Shown: positions 8,725 to 17,243 of the stretch, piece after piece
Position numbering within the stretch: position 1 is the stretch's first letter
How the letters are laid out: each line of letters begins with the position of its first letter
The notes under the pieces: generated by a model
What the model was told of the DNA's origin: nothing
Databases searched by the model: none
What the model saw: only the letters and a program-made list of their open reading frames with translations
NCBI GenBank assembly: GCA_031286695.1
Contig: JAITTY010000021.1
Span: forward strand, 1 to 64,000
Reading direction: 5' to 3'
DNA from: Sphingobacterium sp.
Lineage (GTDB): Bacteria; Bacteroidota; Bacteroidia; Sphingobacteriales; Sphingobacteriaceae
DNA length: 64,000 bases
Position numbers and translations under genes: made by a program

Positions 8725-8754
8725 GGGTTACCTTTTTGGTTTAATGGTATTAAC
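8725..8754 (+). promoter_or_regulatory. Conserved 30-nt promoter-like element, copy 2
   Basis: GGGTTACC (8725-8732), T-run, GGTT, then GTATTAAC (8747-8754), 41 nt before the second lipoprotein gene. Spacing equals copy 1 exactly, although the bases between the blocks differ. Confidence 0.55.
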
Positions 8755-8795
8755 TCCTAAATAACAAGATTTAAAAATATTTTAATTTTAATAAA

Positions 8796-8999
8796 ATGAA
8801 AAACGCATTCAAATTCGGTTTCTTAGGTTTAGCTTTAACATTAGCTTTCGCATCATGTGGTGAAACAGCTAAAAAAACTGATGCTGCTACTGATTCAGCT
8901 AATGTTGCTTTAGATTCAGCAAACACTCAATTGGATTCAGCAAAAACTGCTGTAGATTCAGCTGCTGCTAAAGTTGATTCAACTCAAGCTGCTCACTAA
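8796..8999 (+). CDS. Small heptad-repeat lipoprotein, copy 2
   Basis: This 67-residue protein is a tandem paralogue of the gene at 8425. The first 20 residues differ at only two positions (MKNAFKFGFLGLALTLAFAS), and the lipid-anchored Cys is residue 21. Asp at 33, 40, 47, 54 and 61 again has an exact seven-residue period, here with more varied heptads. It ends STQAAH and lacks the Lys pair of the first copy, so the two may differ in what they attach to. Function unknown; an envelope structural or stress role is inferred. Confidence 0.85.
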   Translation: MKNAFKFGFLGLALTLAFASCGETAKKTDAATDSANVALDSANTQLDSAKTAVDSAAAKVDSTQAAH

Positions 9000-9029
9000 T
9001 TCTTCGAAATAGAATTTACAACGTATAAA

Positions 9030-9057
9030 AGCTTCCTTTAACCAGGAGGCTTTTTTT
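9030..9057 (+). terminator. Terminator of lipoprotein copy 2
   Basis: AGCTTCCT (9030-9037) pairs with AGGAGGCT (9044-9051) around TTAACC, followed by six T. Confidence 0.85.
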
Positions 9058-9075
9058 ATATCTACACCAATTAAA

Positions 9076-9106
9076 TTGCTAAGCTCCAAGCATTTTTTTA
9101 CCTTTG
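9076..9106 (+). promoter_or_regulatory. Promoter of purB
   Basis: TTG (9076-9078) is followed after 20 nt by TACCTTTG (9099-9106). Transcription would begin near 9113, so a TTG codon at 9104 cannot be the start of purB and ATG at 9125 is chosen. Confidence 0.7.
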
Positions 9107-9124
9107 CCAAAAATCATTCAATCT

Positions 9125-10474
9125 ATGGCTTTATCATCTTTAACAGCAGTTACGCCTATCGACGGACGCTATTACAATAATACTCACGAACTTTCAGCTT
9201 TTTTTTCTGAATTTGCCTTAATAAAATATCGAGTACGCGTAGAAGTAGAATATTTTATTGCATTAAGTGAATCAGGTATTGCTCAATTGCAACAGTTTGA
9301 CAAAACATTAAATGAAAAATTGCGCGATATCTATAGAAATTTTTCTCAAGAAGATGCTATCTGGATCAAGAATACAGAGAAAGTTACAAATCACGATGTT
9401 AAAGCTGTTGAATATTTTCTAAAAGATCAGTTTGAAAAATTAGGATTGCAGGATTATCTTGAATTCATCCATTTTGGTTTGACTTCACAAGATATCAATA
9501 ACACGGCGATTCCACTTTCATGGAAAGAAGCCATCAATGAGAGTTATACGCCATCGATCGAAGAATTGCTTCATGAATTAAAATCGCTAGCAACTTCGTG
9601 GTCAGACATTCCAATGTTGGCACGTACCCATGGGCAACCTGCCTCTCCTACTCGTTTGGGTAAAGAGTTTTATGTTTTCATTGAACGAATAGAACGTCAA
9701 TTGCAACTATTACATCAAGTACCTTATTCAGCCAAATTTGGTGGAGCAACCGGCAATTTCAATGCACATCATGTTGCCTATCCAGCAACCAATTGGGTTG
9801 ATTTTGGCAATAACTTCGTAAACAATATTTTAGGTTTGGACCGTTCACAAACGACGACACAAATTGAACACTATGATAATTTTGCGGCAAGCTGTGATGC
9901 ATTGAAACGGATCAATAATATTATCATCGATCTATGTCGTGATATCTGGACTTATATTTCGATGGAATACTTTAAGCAAAAAATTACTGCTGGTCAAATA
10001 GGTTCATCGGCGATGCCACATAAAGTCAACCCAATTGACTTTGAAAATGCTGAAGGAAACTTAGGAATTGCAAATGCTGTTTTTGAACATCTTGCTGCTA
10101 AGTTACCTATATCGCGACTTCAACGAGATTTAACAGACTCTACGGTATTACGTAATATCGGTGTCCCTTTTGCGCATACTTTAATTGCCATTAAATCGAC
10201 TTTAAGAGGCTTACGTAAATTGATCTTAAACGAACAGGCTTTGGCCAACGACCTTGAAAATAATTGGGCTGTGGTTGCAGAAGCTTTGCAAACTATATTA
10301 AGAAGAGAAGGCTATCCAAAACCATATGAGGCATTAAAAGATCTCACACGTACAAATACACATGTAACGAAAGAGACCATTGCAACATTTGTTGATAATC
10401 TAAATGTATCAGAAGAGGTGAAAGAGGAATTGAAAGCAATTAGCCCTGCTAACTATACGGGTGTCAGTTTATAA
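9125..10474 (+). CDS. purB: Adenylosuccinate lyase
   Basis: This 449-residue enzyme of the fumarase/aspartase superfamily acts twice in purine synthesis: it releases fumarate from SAICAR and from adenylosuccinate. The family start MALSSLTAVTPIDGRY is visible, as are ARTHGQPASPTRLGKE and the superfamily signature GSSAMPHKVNPIDFENAEGN, which carries the mobile catalytic Ser. Length is normal for the E. coli-type form. The reading frame opens further upstream with TTG at 9104, but that codon lies inside the promoter. Confidence 0.97.
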   Translation: MALSSLTAVTPIDGRYYNNTHELSAFFSEFALIKYRVRVEVEYFIALSESGIAQLQQFDKTLNEKLRDIYRNFSQEDAIWIKNTEKVTNHDVKAVEYFLKDQFEKLGLQDYLEFIHFGLTSQDINNTAIPLSWKEAINESYTPSIEELLHELKSLATSWSDIPMLARTHGQPASPTRLGKEFYVFIERIERQLQLLHQVPYSAKFGGATGNFNAHHVAYPATNWVDFGNNFVNNILGLDRSQTTTQIEHYDNFAASCDALKRINNIIIDLCRDIWTYISMEYFKQKITAGQIGSSAMPHKVNPIDFENAEGNLGIANAVFEHLAAKLPISRLQRDLTDSTVLRNIGVPFAHTLIAIKSTLRGLRKLILNEQALANDLENNWAVVAEALQTILRREGYPKPYEALKDLTRTNTHVTKETIATFVDNLNVSEEVKEELKAISPANYTGVSL

Positions 10475-10515
10475 GCTTTGACTTATAGATGACCTTAAGA
10501 AAGCTTCTTTTGACC

Positions 10516-10523
10516 TATATTTG
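10516..10523 (+). promoter_or_regulatory. Candidate -7 element of the Nfu gene
   Basis: TATATTTG lies 23 nt upstream of the ATG at 10547. I see no convincing -33 element. Confidence 0.4.
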
Positions 10524-10546
10524 CTTGGAATAAAAATAGATAATAC

Positions 10547-11101
10547 ATGGCTACGATTAACGTATATACAGAGTCTACACCCAACCCTTCTACCATGAAG
10601 TTTTTGGTCAATAAATTGTTGATCAACGGTAGTGTGGATTTTCCAAATAAAGAGGCAGCACAAGATTCTCCGTTTGCGCTTGAATTATTCAAATTTAACT
10701 TTGTCAATGGGGTATTCTTTGCAAGTAACTTCGTGACCATCACCAAAACTGAAGATGCGGAATGGGAAGACATTGAGGCCTTGCTAAAAGATTTTGTAAA
10801 AGGTGCTGTAGAGTCTGAGCTTGCTGTAAAAACAGTACACCATGACACGGAAGTTAATTTCGAGGGTACTGAAACTGAAGTCAAGATTCAACAAGTATTA
10901 CATGATTATGTAAGACCTGCTGTTGAACAAGACGGCGGAGCTATCCATTATAAATCCTTCAACGAAGGTATTGTAACGGTTGAATTAAAGGGCTCTTGCA
11001 GCGGTTGTCCATCTTCGACAATCACTTTAAAAGCAGGTATTGAAGGATTATTGAAACGCATGGTCCCAGAAGTGACTGAAGTTGTTGCTGAAGCCATGTA
11101 A
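10547..11101 (+). CDS. NifU-family Fe-S scaffold/carrier (Nfu)
   Basis: This 184-residue protein has an N-terminal Nfu_N domain (VYTESTPNPSTMKFL, about 5-90) and a C-terminal NifU domain (about 110-180). The cluster-binding pair is Cys151 and Cys154 in KGSCSGCPSS. This order is that of Nfu1-type proteins, which carry a 4Fe-4S cluster to target enzymes, unlike IscU. It stands alone between purB and a convergent glycosidase gene, and ends in a strong terminator. Confidence 0.93.
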   Translation: MATINVYTESTPNPSTMKFLVNKLLINGSVDFPNKEAAQDSPFALELFKFNFVNGVFFASNFVTITKTEDAEWEDIEALLKDFVKGAVESELAVKTVHHDTEVNFEGTETEVKIQQVLHDYVRPAVEQDGGAIHYKSFNEGIVTVELKGSCSGCPSSTITLKAGIEGLLKRMVPEVTEVVAEAM

Positions 11102-11121
11102 TCACTGTTATTCAACAGCAT

Positions 11122-11163
11122 AAAAAAGGATTCAGCATTGTATTTTGCTGGATCCTTTTTTTT
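11122..11163. terminator. Bidirectional terminator between Nfu and GH3 genes
   Basis: GGATTCAGCA (11128-11137) pairs with TGCTGGATCC (11146-11155) with one G-T-type mismatch. Six A precede and eight T follow it, so it serves both convergent genes. Confidence 0.85.
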
Positions 11164-11199
11164 CATACCAAGCGACGGAGAGTTACAATTACTCTGTTC

Positions 11200-13617
11200 C
11201 TAATTGATAACATCAAATGAATCTTTAAGTGGAAGATGAACAGAAGAATTGCCGATAAATACTTCAAATTTACCGGGCTCTACTGTCCAATTATTGTGCT
11301 TATCCAAAAGTTCTAGGTGGGCAGGTAAAATAGAAAATTGTACGGTCTTCTTCTCCCCTGGATTAAGTTCAACTTTTTCGAATCCACGCAAATCCATTTC
11401 ATACGTCGTTACTGAAGACAACACATCTTTGATATAGAGCTGCACAACTTCAGCACCTTTTCTCTTCCCTACGTTTTCAACATCAACCGAAACTGTGAGA
11501 GAATCTGTTGGTTTAATCTGTTTCTTTGTGAGTTTCAAATTAGAGAAACTAAAATCTGTATAGCTAAGGCCATAACCAAAAGGGTATAAAAACCCAACAA
11601 CCCGACTATTCCCCCATCCATTGGGGCCAACCCCGGGCTGTCCGGCCTGTGCCGCAGGCTTTGTCGGAAAATTCATTTCAATTTGTCCGACGGACTTTGG
11701 GAAAGAAATAGGCAATTTTCCGCTAGGATTATACTCCCCAAACAACATTCCAGCGAGCACATTTCCAGATTGATTGCTCAGAAACCAGCTTTCCACAATT
11801 GCTGGTAGATACTTGTTTTCCCAATTGACAGTAAGTGGACGACCATTGACGAGTACCAGCACAATAGGTTTACCTGTTTCTTTCAATTTCATCAAATAGT
11901 CGCGTTGCTTACCTGGCAAATTTAGATCTGATCTTGATCGACTTTCACCAACCTCTCTTTCTGACTCGCCCATTACTGCTATGATCAGGTCAGATTCCTT
12001 GCCGAGACGAACGCCCTCCGCCATATTATCCATTTCCTCGCTTGACAAGGCTGTTGGAATAATCTCGCTCTCGGGCCAATTTTTATCCACTACGTCTACT
12101 CCTTTGGTATAATCAACCCGAAGTGCCTTTGTTTTTGCATAGTTTATGATCCCATCTTTAATGGTTGTAATCGGGTTATTGGAAGGTCCGTACCGACTTG
12201 TCGTATAATTTGTTGCTTCTGCCATTGGTCCGGTAACCAAAATCCGTTTGTATTTATTCACGTCTATTGGAAGTAGATTCTGTTCATTTTTCAGAAGAAC
12301 AATAGACTCCCTATTCATTTGAAACGAAACCTCTTCATCTGCGGGTGTATGCACTTTTTTATCAGCAATCGCTGTATCTTCTCGCAATGGATGGTCAAAT
12401 AAACCCAGTTTAAATTTCACGGTCAGTACTTCACGAACCCGCTGATCCAATATTTTAATATCGAGGCCTCCCTCGTTGATCAATTCCATTAATGGCGTTA
12501 AATAGGTACTTGGCGGATCGAAATTCGTCCGCACATTCAGCCCAGCCTCTAGTGCCTGTTTAATAGCCTCTTTATAACTTGCCGCAACATGGTGTTTATT
12601 GTTAATAAACTCCAAGGCCTCACTATCGGACACCACATAACCTTCAAAACCATAATCTTTGCGTAATAGATCCTGTAAGAAATAGCTGCTAGCTGATACA
12701 GGTACACCATCATAATCATTATAACTACTCATGACTCCCAGCGGTTTGGCTTCCTTTATGACTCTTTTAAAGGGGTACAAATGCAGAGAATGCATTTCAC
12801 GAAAGCCAACATGAGGATCCGTGCGTGCATTTCCATCTCTTCCGCCTTTGGGTACAGAATAGACCGCATAGTGTTTCAATGTAGAGGCGACACCATTTTG
12901 CTGGATTCCTAAAACAACCTGTTTCCCCATCTCGGCGATATGAAATGGATCTTCGCCATAGGTTTCAACAACTCTTCCCCAGCGTGGGTCTCTAGAAACA
13001 TCAAGAATAGGTGTATAGACATTGGTATAACCTAAATACTTGGCTTCTCTTCCTATTGTCTCCCCAGCTTTACGTACAAGTGTCGTATTCCATGTACTTC
13101 CGATATTGATCGGTGCTGGTAAAGAGGTTGCCCGATCGTGATTGAGTCCATGAATACCTTCGTTTGTAAAGTCGACGGGAATACCAAGCCTTGTATTTTC
13201 AACAAACCATTTTTGAACATTATTCAGCGCTTGCGCGTGACGGCTAAAAGGGTATGAAAACGAACTTTTTGCAGATTTATTATAAGCTAAGCTATTTAAC
13301 ATTTCGTCGATATTGGCCAAGCCATATTTCCAGATCTCTTTATCCCAAGCCGCTGTAGGCTGTTCATCCTTCAAGACCCTTCCGTAGCCGTAGAGCGTAA
13401 CCGTCTGATTGGCCTTCTCTTGGACAGTCATCTGACTCAACAGATCTTCCACGCGGTTGGCTATGTTCTGTTTGGAGTCTTCATAAATATCTTTTTTCCC
13501 ATTTTTGTTAAAATCGATCCAGTCCTTATGGTGAATGTTGCTATGCTGCGCATAAGAAGGCAAATAAAGGGCCGAGAGTGCTGAAATAATAAGGTAGCTT
13601 TTGAGTTGATTAGGCAT
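11200..13617 (-). CDS. Glycoside hydrolase family 3 (beta-glucosidase-like)
   Basis: This 805-residue secreted enzyme has the GH3 layout: signal peptide (LKSYLIISALSALYLPSYAQ), N-terminal TIM barrel (about 60-380), alpha/beta sandwich (about 420-650) and C-terminal fibronectin III-like domain (about 690-790). The nucleophile Asp is in GYVVSDSEALEF. KHYAVYSVPKGGRDGNARTD marks the substrate pocket. The FnIII part shows SVDVENVGKRKGAEVVQLYI. It should remove beta-linked glucose, xylose or related sugars from glycan ends; the exact sugar is not readable. An earlier ATG exists at 13653, but it falls at the promoter and lengthens the signal peptide oddly, so 13617 is preferred. Confidence 0.9.
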   Translation of the reverse strand: MPNQLKSYLIISALSALYLPSYAQHSNIHHKDWIDFNKNGKKDIYEDSKQNIANRVEDLLSQMTVQEKANQTVTLYGYGRVLKDEQPTAAWDKEIWKYGLANIDEMLNSLAYNKSAKSSFSYPFSRHAQALNNVQKWFVENTRLGIPVDFTNEGIHGLNHDRATSLPAPINIGSTWNTTLVRKAGETIGREAKYLGYTNVYTPILDVSRDPRWGRVVETYGEDPFHIAEMGKQVVLGIQQNGVASTLKHYAVYSVPKGGRDGNARTDPHVGFREMHSLHLYPFKRVIKEAKPLGVMSSYNDYDGVPVSASSYFLQDLLRKDYGFEGYVVSDSEALEFINNKHHVAASYKEAIKQALEAGLNVRTNFDPPSTYLTPLMELINEGGLDIKILDQRVREVLTVKFKLGLFDHPLREDTAIADKKVHTPADEEVSFQMNRESIVLLKNEQNLLPIDVNKYKRILVTGPMAEATNYTTSRYGPSNNPITTIKDGIINYAKTKALRVDYTKGVDVVDKNWPESEIIPTALSSEEMDNMAEGVRLGKESDLIIAVMGESEREVGESRSRSDLNLPGKQRDYLMKLKETGKPIVLVLVNGRPLTVNWENKYLPAIVESWFLSNQSGNVLAGMLFGEYNPSGKLPISFPKSVGQIEMNFPTKPAAQAGQPGVGPNGWGNSRVVGFLYPFGYGLSYTDFSFSNLKLTKKQIKPTDSLTVSVDVENVGKRKGAEVVQLYIKDVLSSVTTYEMDLRGFEKVELNPGEKKTVQFSILPAHLELLDKHNNWTVEPGKFEVFIGNSSVHLPLKDSFDVIN

Positions 13618-13649
13618 TATGCTGAAAATTGTTGGTTTTATAAAGTGAA

Positions 13650-13684
13650 GCAAGGTACAAAAAAATTAAAAATCCAAGATCAAA
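13650..13684 (-). promoter_or_regulatory. Promoter of the GH3 gene
   Basis: On the minus strand TACCTTGC (13650-13657) is a near match to the -7 element. TTG (13675-13677) or TTTG (13681-13684) stands 17 or 23 nt before it. Confidence 0.4.
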
Positions 13685-13751
13685 CACATCATCGTTTCGG
13701 AATAAGTCAATATAAATTCATTTTTTAACAAGCATCTAGCTTAAAAATAGT

Positions 13752-13759
13752 TAACTTTA
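13752..13759 (+). promoter_or_regulatory. Candidate -7 element of the transketolase operon
   Basis: TAACTTTA lies 27 nt before ATG 13787. Transcription would begin near 13766, so the in-frame GTG at 13769 is an unlikely start. Confidence 0.45.
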
Positions 13760-13786
13760 CGTCCAATTGTGAAACCAACAAAAAAA

Positions 13787-14635
13787 ATGAGTGCAGATAT
13801 TAACAAACTAGAACAAATTGCATCACAGGTAAGACGTGATATCGTACGTATGGTACACGCTTGTCAATCAGGACACCCAGGTGGTTCGTTAGGTTGTACA
13901 GATTACTTTGTGGCGCTTTATTTCAATGCAATGAAACGCAATCCTTCCTTTGACATGAATGGAAAAGGAGAAGATCTATTTTTCCTGTCAAATGGACACA
14001 TCTCTCCTGTATTCTACAGTACATTGGCGCGTGCGGGATATTTTGAAGTGAGCGAATTAGCAACGTTCAGAAAAATCAATTCCAGACTTCAAGGTCACCC
14101 AACAACACACGAAGGCCTTCCGGGCATCCGTATTGCTTCGGGGTCATTGGGCCAAGGATTATCTGTTGCAATTGGAGCCGCACAGGCAAAAAAATTGAAT
14201 AAAGACAATAATCTAGTTTATGTATTAATGGGTGATGGCGAATTGCAAGAGGGCCAAGTTTGGGAAGCTGCAATGTACGCACCACACAACAAAATCGACA
14301 ATTTGATTGCTACCGTTGACTATAACAAAGCACAAATTGACGGATCTACAGATCAAGTATTATCTCTTGGTGATCTACGTGCAAAATGGGAAGCTTTTGG
14401 ATGGGATGTCATGGAAATTGCCAAAGGCAATGACATGAATGCTGTTGTTGCTGGTCTAGCAGAAGCTAAATCACGTACAGGAAAAGGCAAACCGGTCATT
14501 ATTCTGATGCATACAGAAATGGGAAGCGGTGTTGATTTTATGATGGGTTCTCATAAATGGCATGGTGTTGCTCCAAATGACGAACAATTGGCGTCGGCGT
14601 TGAATCAGCTTACAGAAACTTTAGGAGATTACTAG
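13787..14635 (+). CDS. Transketolase, N-terminal subunit
   Basis: This 282-residue protein is the thiamine diphosphate-binding half of transketolase, which moves two-carbon units in the pentose phosphate pathway. It shows GHPGGSLGCTDYFVALYF, the phosphate-binding segment MGDGELQEGQVWEA and the following NLIATVDYN, which completes the GDG-x(~25)-N cofactor motif. The pyrimidine and C-terminal domains are in the next gene, which starts one base after this stop. A GTG at 13769 would add six residues but sits too near the promoter. Confidence 0.95.
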   Translation: MSADINKLEQIASQVRRDIVRMVHACQSGHPGGSLGCTDYFVALYFNAMKRNPSFDMNGKGEDLFFLSNGHISPVFYSTLARAGYFEVSELATFRKINSRLQGHPTTHEGLPGIRIASGSLGQGLSVAIGAAQAKKLNKDNNLVYVLMGDGELQEGQVWEAAMYAPHNKIDNLIATVDYNKAQIDGSTDQVLSLGDLRAKWEAFGWDVMEIAKGNDMNAVVAGLAEAKSRTGKGKPVIILMHTEMGSGVDFMMGSHKWHGVAPNDEQLASALNQLTETLGDY

Positions 14636-14636
14636 A

Positions 14637-15590
14637 ATGAAAAAATATACTTATACAGAGTCAAAAGATACACGTTCGGGATTTGGTGCAGGCTTATTGG
14701 AAGCAGGAAAGCAAGATGAGAATGTCGTTGCATTATGTGCTGATTTGATCGGTTCATTAAAAATGAACGATTTTATCAAAGAATTTCCAGAACGTTTTTT
14801 TCAAATCGGTATTGCGGAAGCTAATATGATGGGAATTGCTGCCGGACTTACGATCGGTGGTAAAATACCATTCACAGGTACATTCGCAAATTTTTCAACA
14901 GGACGTGTTTATGATCAGATTCGCCAATCGATTGCATACTCGGACAAAAATGTAAAAATTGCAGCGTCGCATGCTGGTCTAACCTTAGGCGAAGATGGTG
15001 CAACTCACCAAATATTAGAAGATATCGGTTTGATGAAAATGTTGCCAGGAATGACAGTGATCAATCCTTGTGATTTCAATCAAACAAAAGCGGCTACAAT
15101 TGCGGCTGCAAAATATGAAGGACCAGTTTATTTACGTTTTGGCCGTCCTGTAGTTCCTAACTTCACTCCTGCTGATCAAGAATTTGTGATTGGCAAAGCT
15201 GTGTTATTAAACGAAGGAACAGATGTAACAATCATTGCTACCGGTCACTTAGTATGGGAAGCTATTCAAGCTGGTGAAAAATTAGCTGAATTAGGAATCA
15301 ATGCTGAAATTATCAATATTCATACGATCAAACCTTTGGATGAGGAGGCTATTTTGAAATCTGTTGCGAAGACAAAATGTGTCGTAACGGCGGAAGAGCA
15401 CAATCGTCTAGGCGGTTTAGGTGATAGCGTTGCCCAGGTACTTACAAGAGAGCTACCTACTCCACAAGAGTATGTTGCTGTAAATGACAGCTTTGGAGAA
15501 TCAGGTACACCAGCTCAATTGATGGAAAAATACGGTTTGAATGCAAATGCGATTGTCGCTGCAGCTCAAAAAGTAATGAAAAGAAAATAA
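14637..15590 (+). CDS. Transketolase, C-terminal subunit
   Basis: This 317-residue protein carries the pyrimidine-binding domain (about 1-165) and the C-terminal domain (about 185-317) of transketolase. Visible marks are FPERFFQIGIAEANMMGIAAGL, with the Glu that activates the cofactor, and HAGLTLGEDGATHQILEDIG. It works as a complex with the protein coded just upstream; only one base separates stop and start. The division into two genes falls at a natural domain border, so this is a split enzyme and not a frameshift. Confidence 0.95.
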   Translation: MKKYTYTESKDTRSGFGAGLLEAGKQDENVVALCADLIGSLKMNDFIKEFPERFFQIGIAEANMMGIAAGLTIGGKIPFTGTFANFSTGRVYDQIRQSIAYSDKNVKIAASHAGLTLGEDGATHQILEDIGLMKMLPGMTVINPCDFNQTKAATIAAAKYEGPVYLRFGRPVVPNFTPADQEFVIGKAVLLNEGTDVTIIATGHLVWEAIQAGEKLAELGINAEIINIHTIKPLDEEAILKSVAKTKCVVTAEEHNRLGGLGDSVAQVLTRELPTPQEYVAVNDSFGESGTPAQLMEKYGLNANAIVAAAQKVMKRK

Positions 15591-15611
15591 CAAAACTACG
15601 CAGGTCAATAT

Positions 15612-16157
15612 ATGGATGACGCTTTAATTATAGCAAAATTCGCCGAAGAGAGTACGCGAGAAGAAGCTTTCCGTTTATTGTTGAAGAAATATCAACAAAA
15701 GATTTATTGGCATGTGCGAAGAATGGTCATCGATCATGACGATGCAGACGATGTAGTACAGGACATCTTTGTGAAAGTATGGAAGAACCTTGGGAACTTT
15801 CGTGAAGACTCACAGCTATACACTTGGCTTTATCGTATTGCGACAAATGAATGTATCACCTTCTTAAATAAGAAAAAGCAAAAGCAGAACGTGTCGTTGG
15901 ATGACGACACGACTGCTTATCTGGCAGAGACACTTGCAGATGGCAACTACTTTAATGGTGATAGAGCCCAAATGAAATTACAACAGGCTTTACTTACCTT
16001 ACCAGAGAAGCAGAAATTGGTCTTTAATATGAAATATTTTGAAGACATGAAATATGAAGAGATTTCAGAAGTACTCGGGACAAGTGTTGGTGCGCTAAAA
16101 GCCTCCTATCATTTGGCCGTCAAAAAAATAGAGTCTTTTTTTAACAATCATGATTAA
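15612..16157 (+). CDS. ECF RNA polymerase sigma factor
   Basis: This 181-residue protein is an extracytoplasmic-function sigma factor. Region 2 contains DADDVVQDIFVKVWKNLGNF and YTWLYRIATNECI, the core-binding and -10 recognition parts. Region 4 contains LPEKQKLVFNMKYFEDMKYEEI and a helix-turn-helix for -35 binding. It starts 21 nt after the transketolase gene and heads a three-gene group with a repeat-containing membrane protein and a Spy-like protein. That order suggests envelope-stress sensing, with the next gene as the likely anti-sigma factor. Confidence 0.93.
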   Translation: MDDALIIAKFAEESTREEAFRLLLKKYQQKIYWHVRRMVIDHDDADDVVQDIFVKVWKNLGNFREDSQLYTWLYRIATNECITFLNKKKQKQNVSLDDDTTAYLAETLADGNYFNGDRAQMKLQQALLTLPEKQKLVFNMKYFEDMKYEEISEVLGTSVGALKASYHLAVKKIESFFNNHD

Positions 16158-16190
16158 ACCTTTTAGCGAAATTAGGTTCTAACAGATACT

Positions 16191-17243
16191 ATGAAGGAAA
16201 ATGGCACATATCATGATGGGCTGGAGCCTACCAATCTTCCAGCATCATTGCGTGAAAATCCATTTGGCTTACCTGAAAATTATTTCAACGATTTAGAATC
16301 AAAAATAATTACACAAGTCAAATTGATTGAATGCAAGGACGAATCCATCTTTGAGGTTCCAGAAGGATATTTTGATAACCTGTCTGATGCCATCATGTGC
16401 AAAATAGCAGAAGACAATTTTAAAAATCAAGTCTCTTCTGACGGTTTCGAAATTCCATCACAGTATACTTCCGAATTATCTTCAACGATATTCAGCCGCA
16501 TTTCTGAAGACAGATTAAAAGAAACGATTGCATCGGATGGATTTACAATACCTTCTGATTATAATCAATCTCTTGAAAACTCCATCTTCAATCGCATTTC
16601 TGAATATAAATTAAAAGAAATGATTACATCGGAAGGATTTACTCTACCTTCTGATTACAGTCATTCTCTTGAAAACTCCATCTTCGCCCGTATCGCTGAG
16701 CAAAAATTAAAGGAAACTACTCCTAAAGATGGTTTCTCAGTTGCAGCTGGCTATGAGCAAACATTAGAATCTGCTATTTTTGCGCGTATTGCTGAAGAAA
16801 AATTAAAAGAATCGATTGTTGAGCCAGGTTTTGACCTACCACAATATTATTTTGAAACGCTTTCGGACAGAATTATTAATACTGTACAGGAACCTGAAAA
16901 AGGTAATACGCCTGTCCATCAAATAGGTAGACCGAAAAACTGGTATGCACGCTATGCTGTTGCAGCATCTTTTGCAGCCATGTTAAGTATAGGAGGATAT
17001 TGGGGCTATCAGTATCAACAACAAAATACAGCTCCTGTAGAAACTATTGCAGAAGAGCAATTGAGCCAGCATTTATCAGAAATTCCTAAGCAGGAAATTA
17101 TCAATTACCTTGCAGCATCAGCCTCTGGTGACGATATGATCTATATGTCTCAGTATACTGATGAAGCAAATCTCCCTACAAAAGGATTTGGGAGCAATAT
17201 ATCTAAACAAGAAATAGAAGATTATCTAAACTATACCTTATAA
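16191..17243 (+). CDS. Membrane protein with seven 32-residue repeats; candidate anti-sigma factor
   Basis: This 350-residue protein has about seven copies of a motif like D-G-F-x-[IL]-P-x-x-Y-x-x-x-L-x-x-x-I-F-x-R-I. The key Phe is at 25, 54, 86, 118, 150, 182 and 214, an exact 32-residue period from the second copy on. One membrane helix follows (about 254-273), then a short outer part with two KQEI-x-x-YL segments. Single copies of the P-x-G-Y-F motif are common in proteins coded next to ECF sigma genes of Bacteroidota. By position and topology it may hold the sigma factor of the gene before it; this is inference. The stop overlaps the next start by one base. Confidence 0.8.
   Translation: MKENGTYHDGLEPTNLPASLRENPFGLPENYFNDLESKIITQVKLIECKDESIFEVPEGYFDNLSDAIMCKIAEDNFKNQVSSDGFEIPSQYTSELSSTIFSRISEDRLKETIASDGFTIPSDYNQSLENSIFNRISEYKLKEMITSEGFTLPSDYSHSLENSIFARIAEQKLKETTPKDGFSVAAGYEQTLESAIFARIAEEKLKESIVEPGFDLPQYYFETLSDRIINTVQEPEKGNTPVHQIGRPKNWYARYAVAASFAAMLSIGGYWGYQYQQQNTAPVETIAEEQLSQHLSEIPKQEIINYLAASASGDDMIYMSQYTDEANLPTKGFGSNISKQEIEDYLNYTL
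16344..16895 (+). repeat. 96-bp tandem coding repeats
   Basis: Six units of about 96 bp code for residues 52-235 of the membrane protein. The units starting near 16536 and 16632 are the most alike in DNA (both contain tctcttgaaaactccatctt). This suggests growth by recent unequal exchange. Confidence 0.8.

Noticed and set aside
9104..9124. Upstream TTG start of purB
   Set aside because: It is part of the -7 element TACCTTTG and the family starts at MALSSLT.
16344..16895. Non-coding satellite or minisatellite
   Set aside because: The 96-bp period is a multiple of three and lies in one continuous frame with a conserved protein motif.
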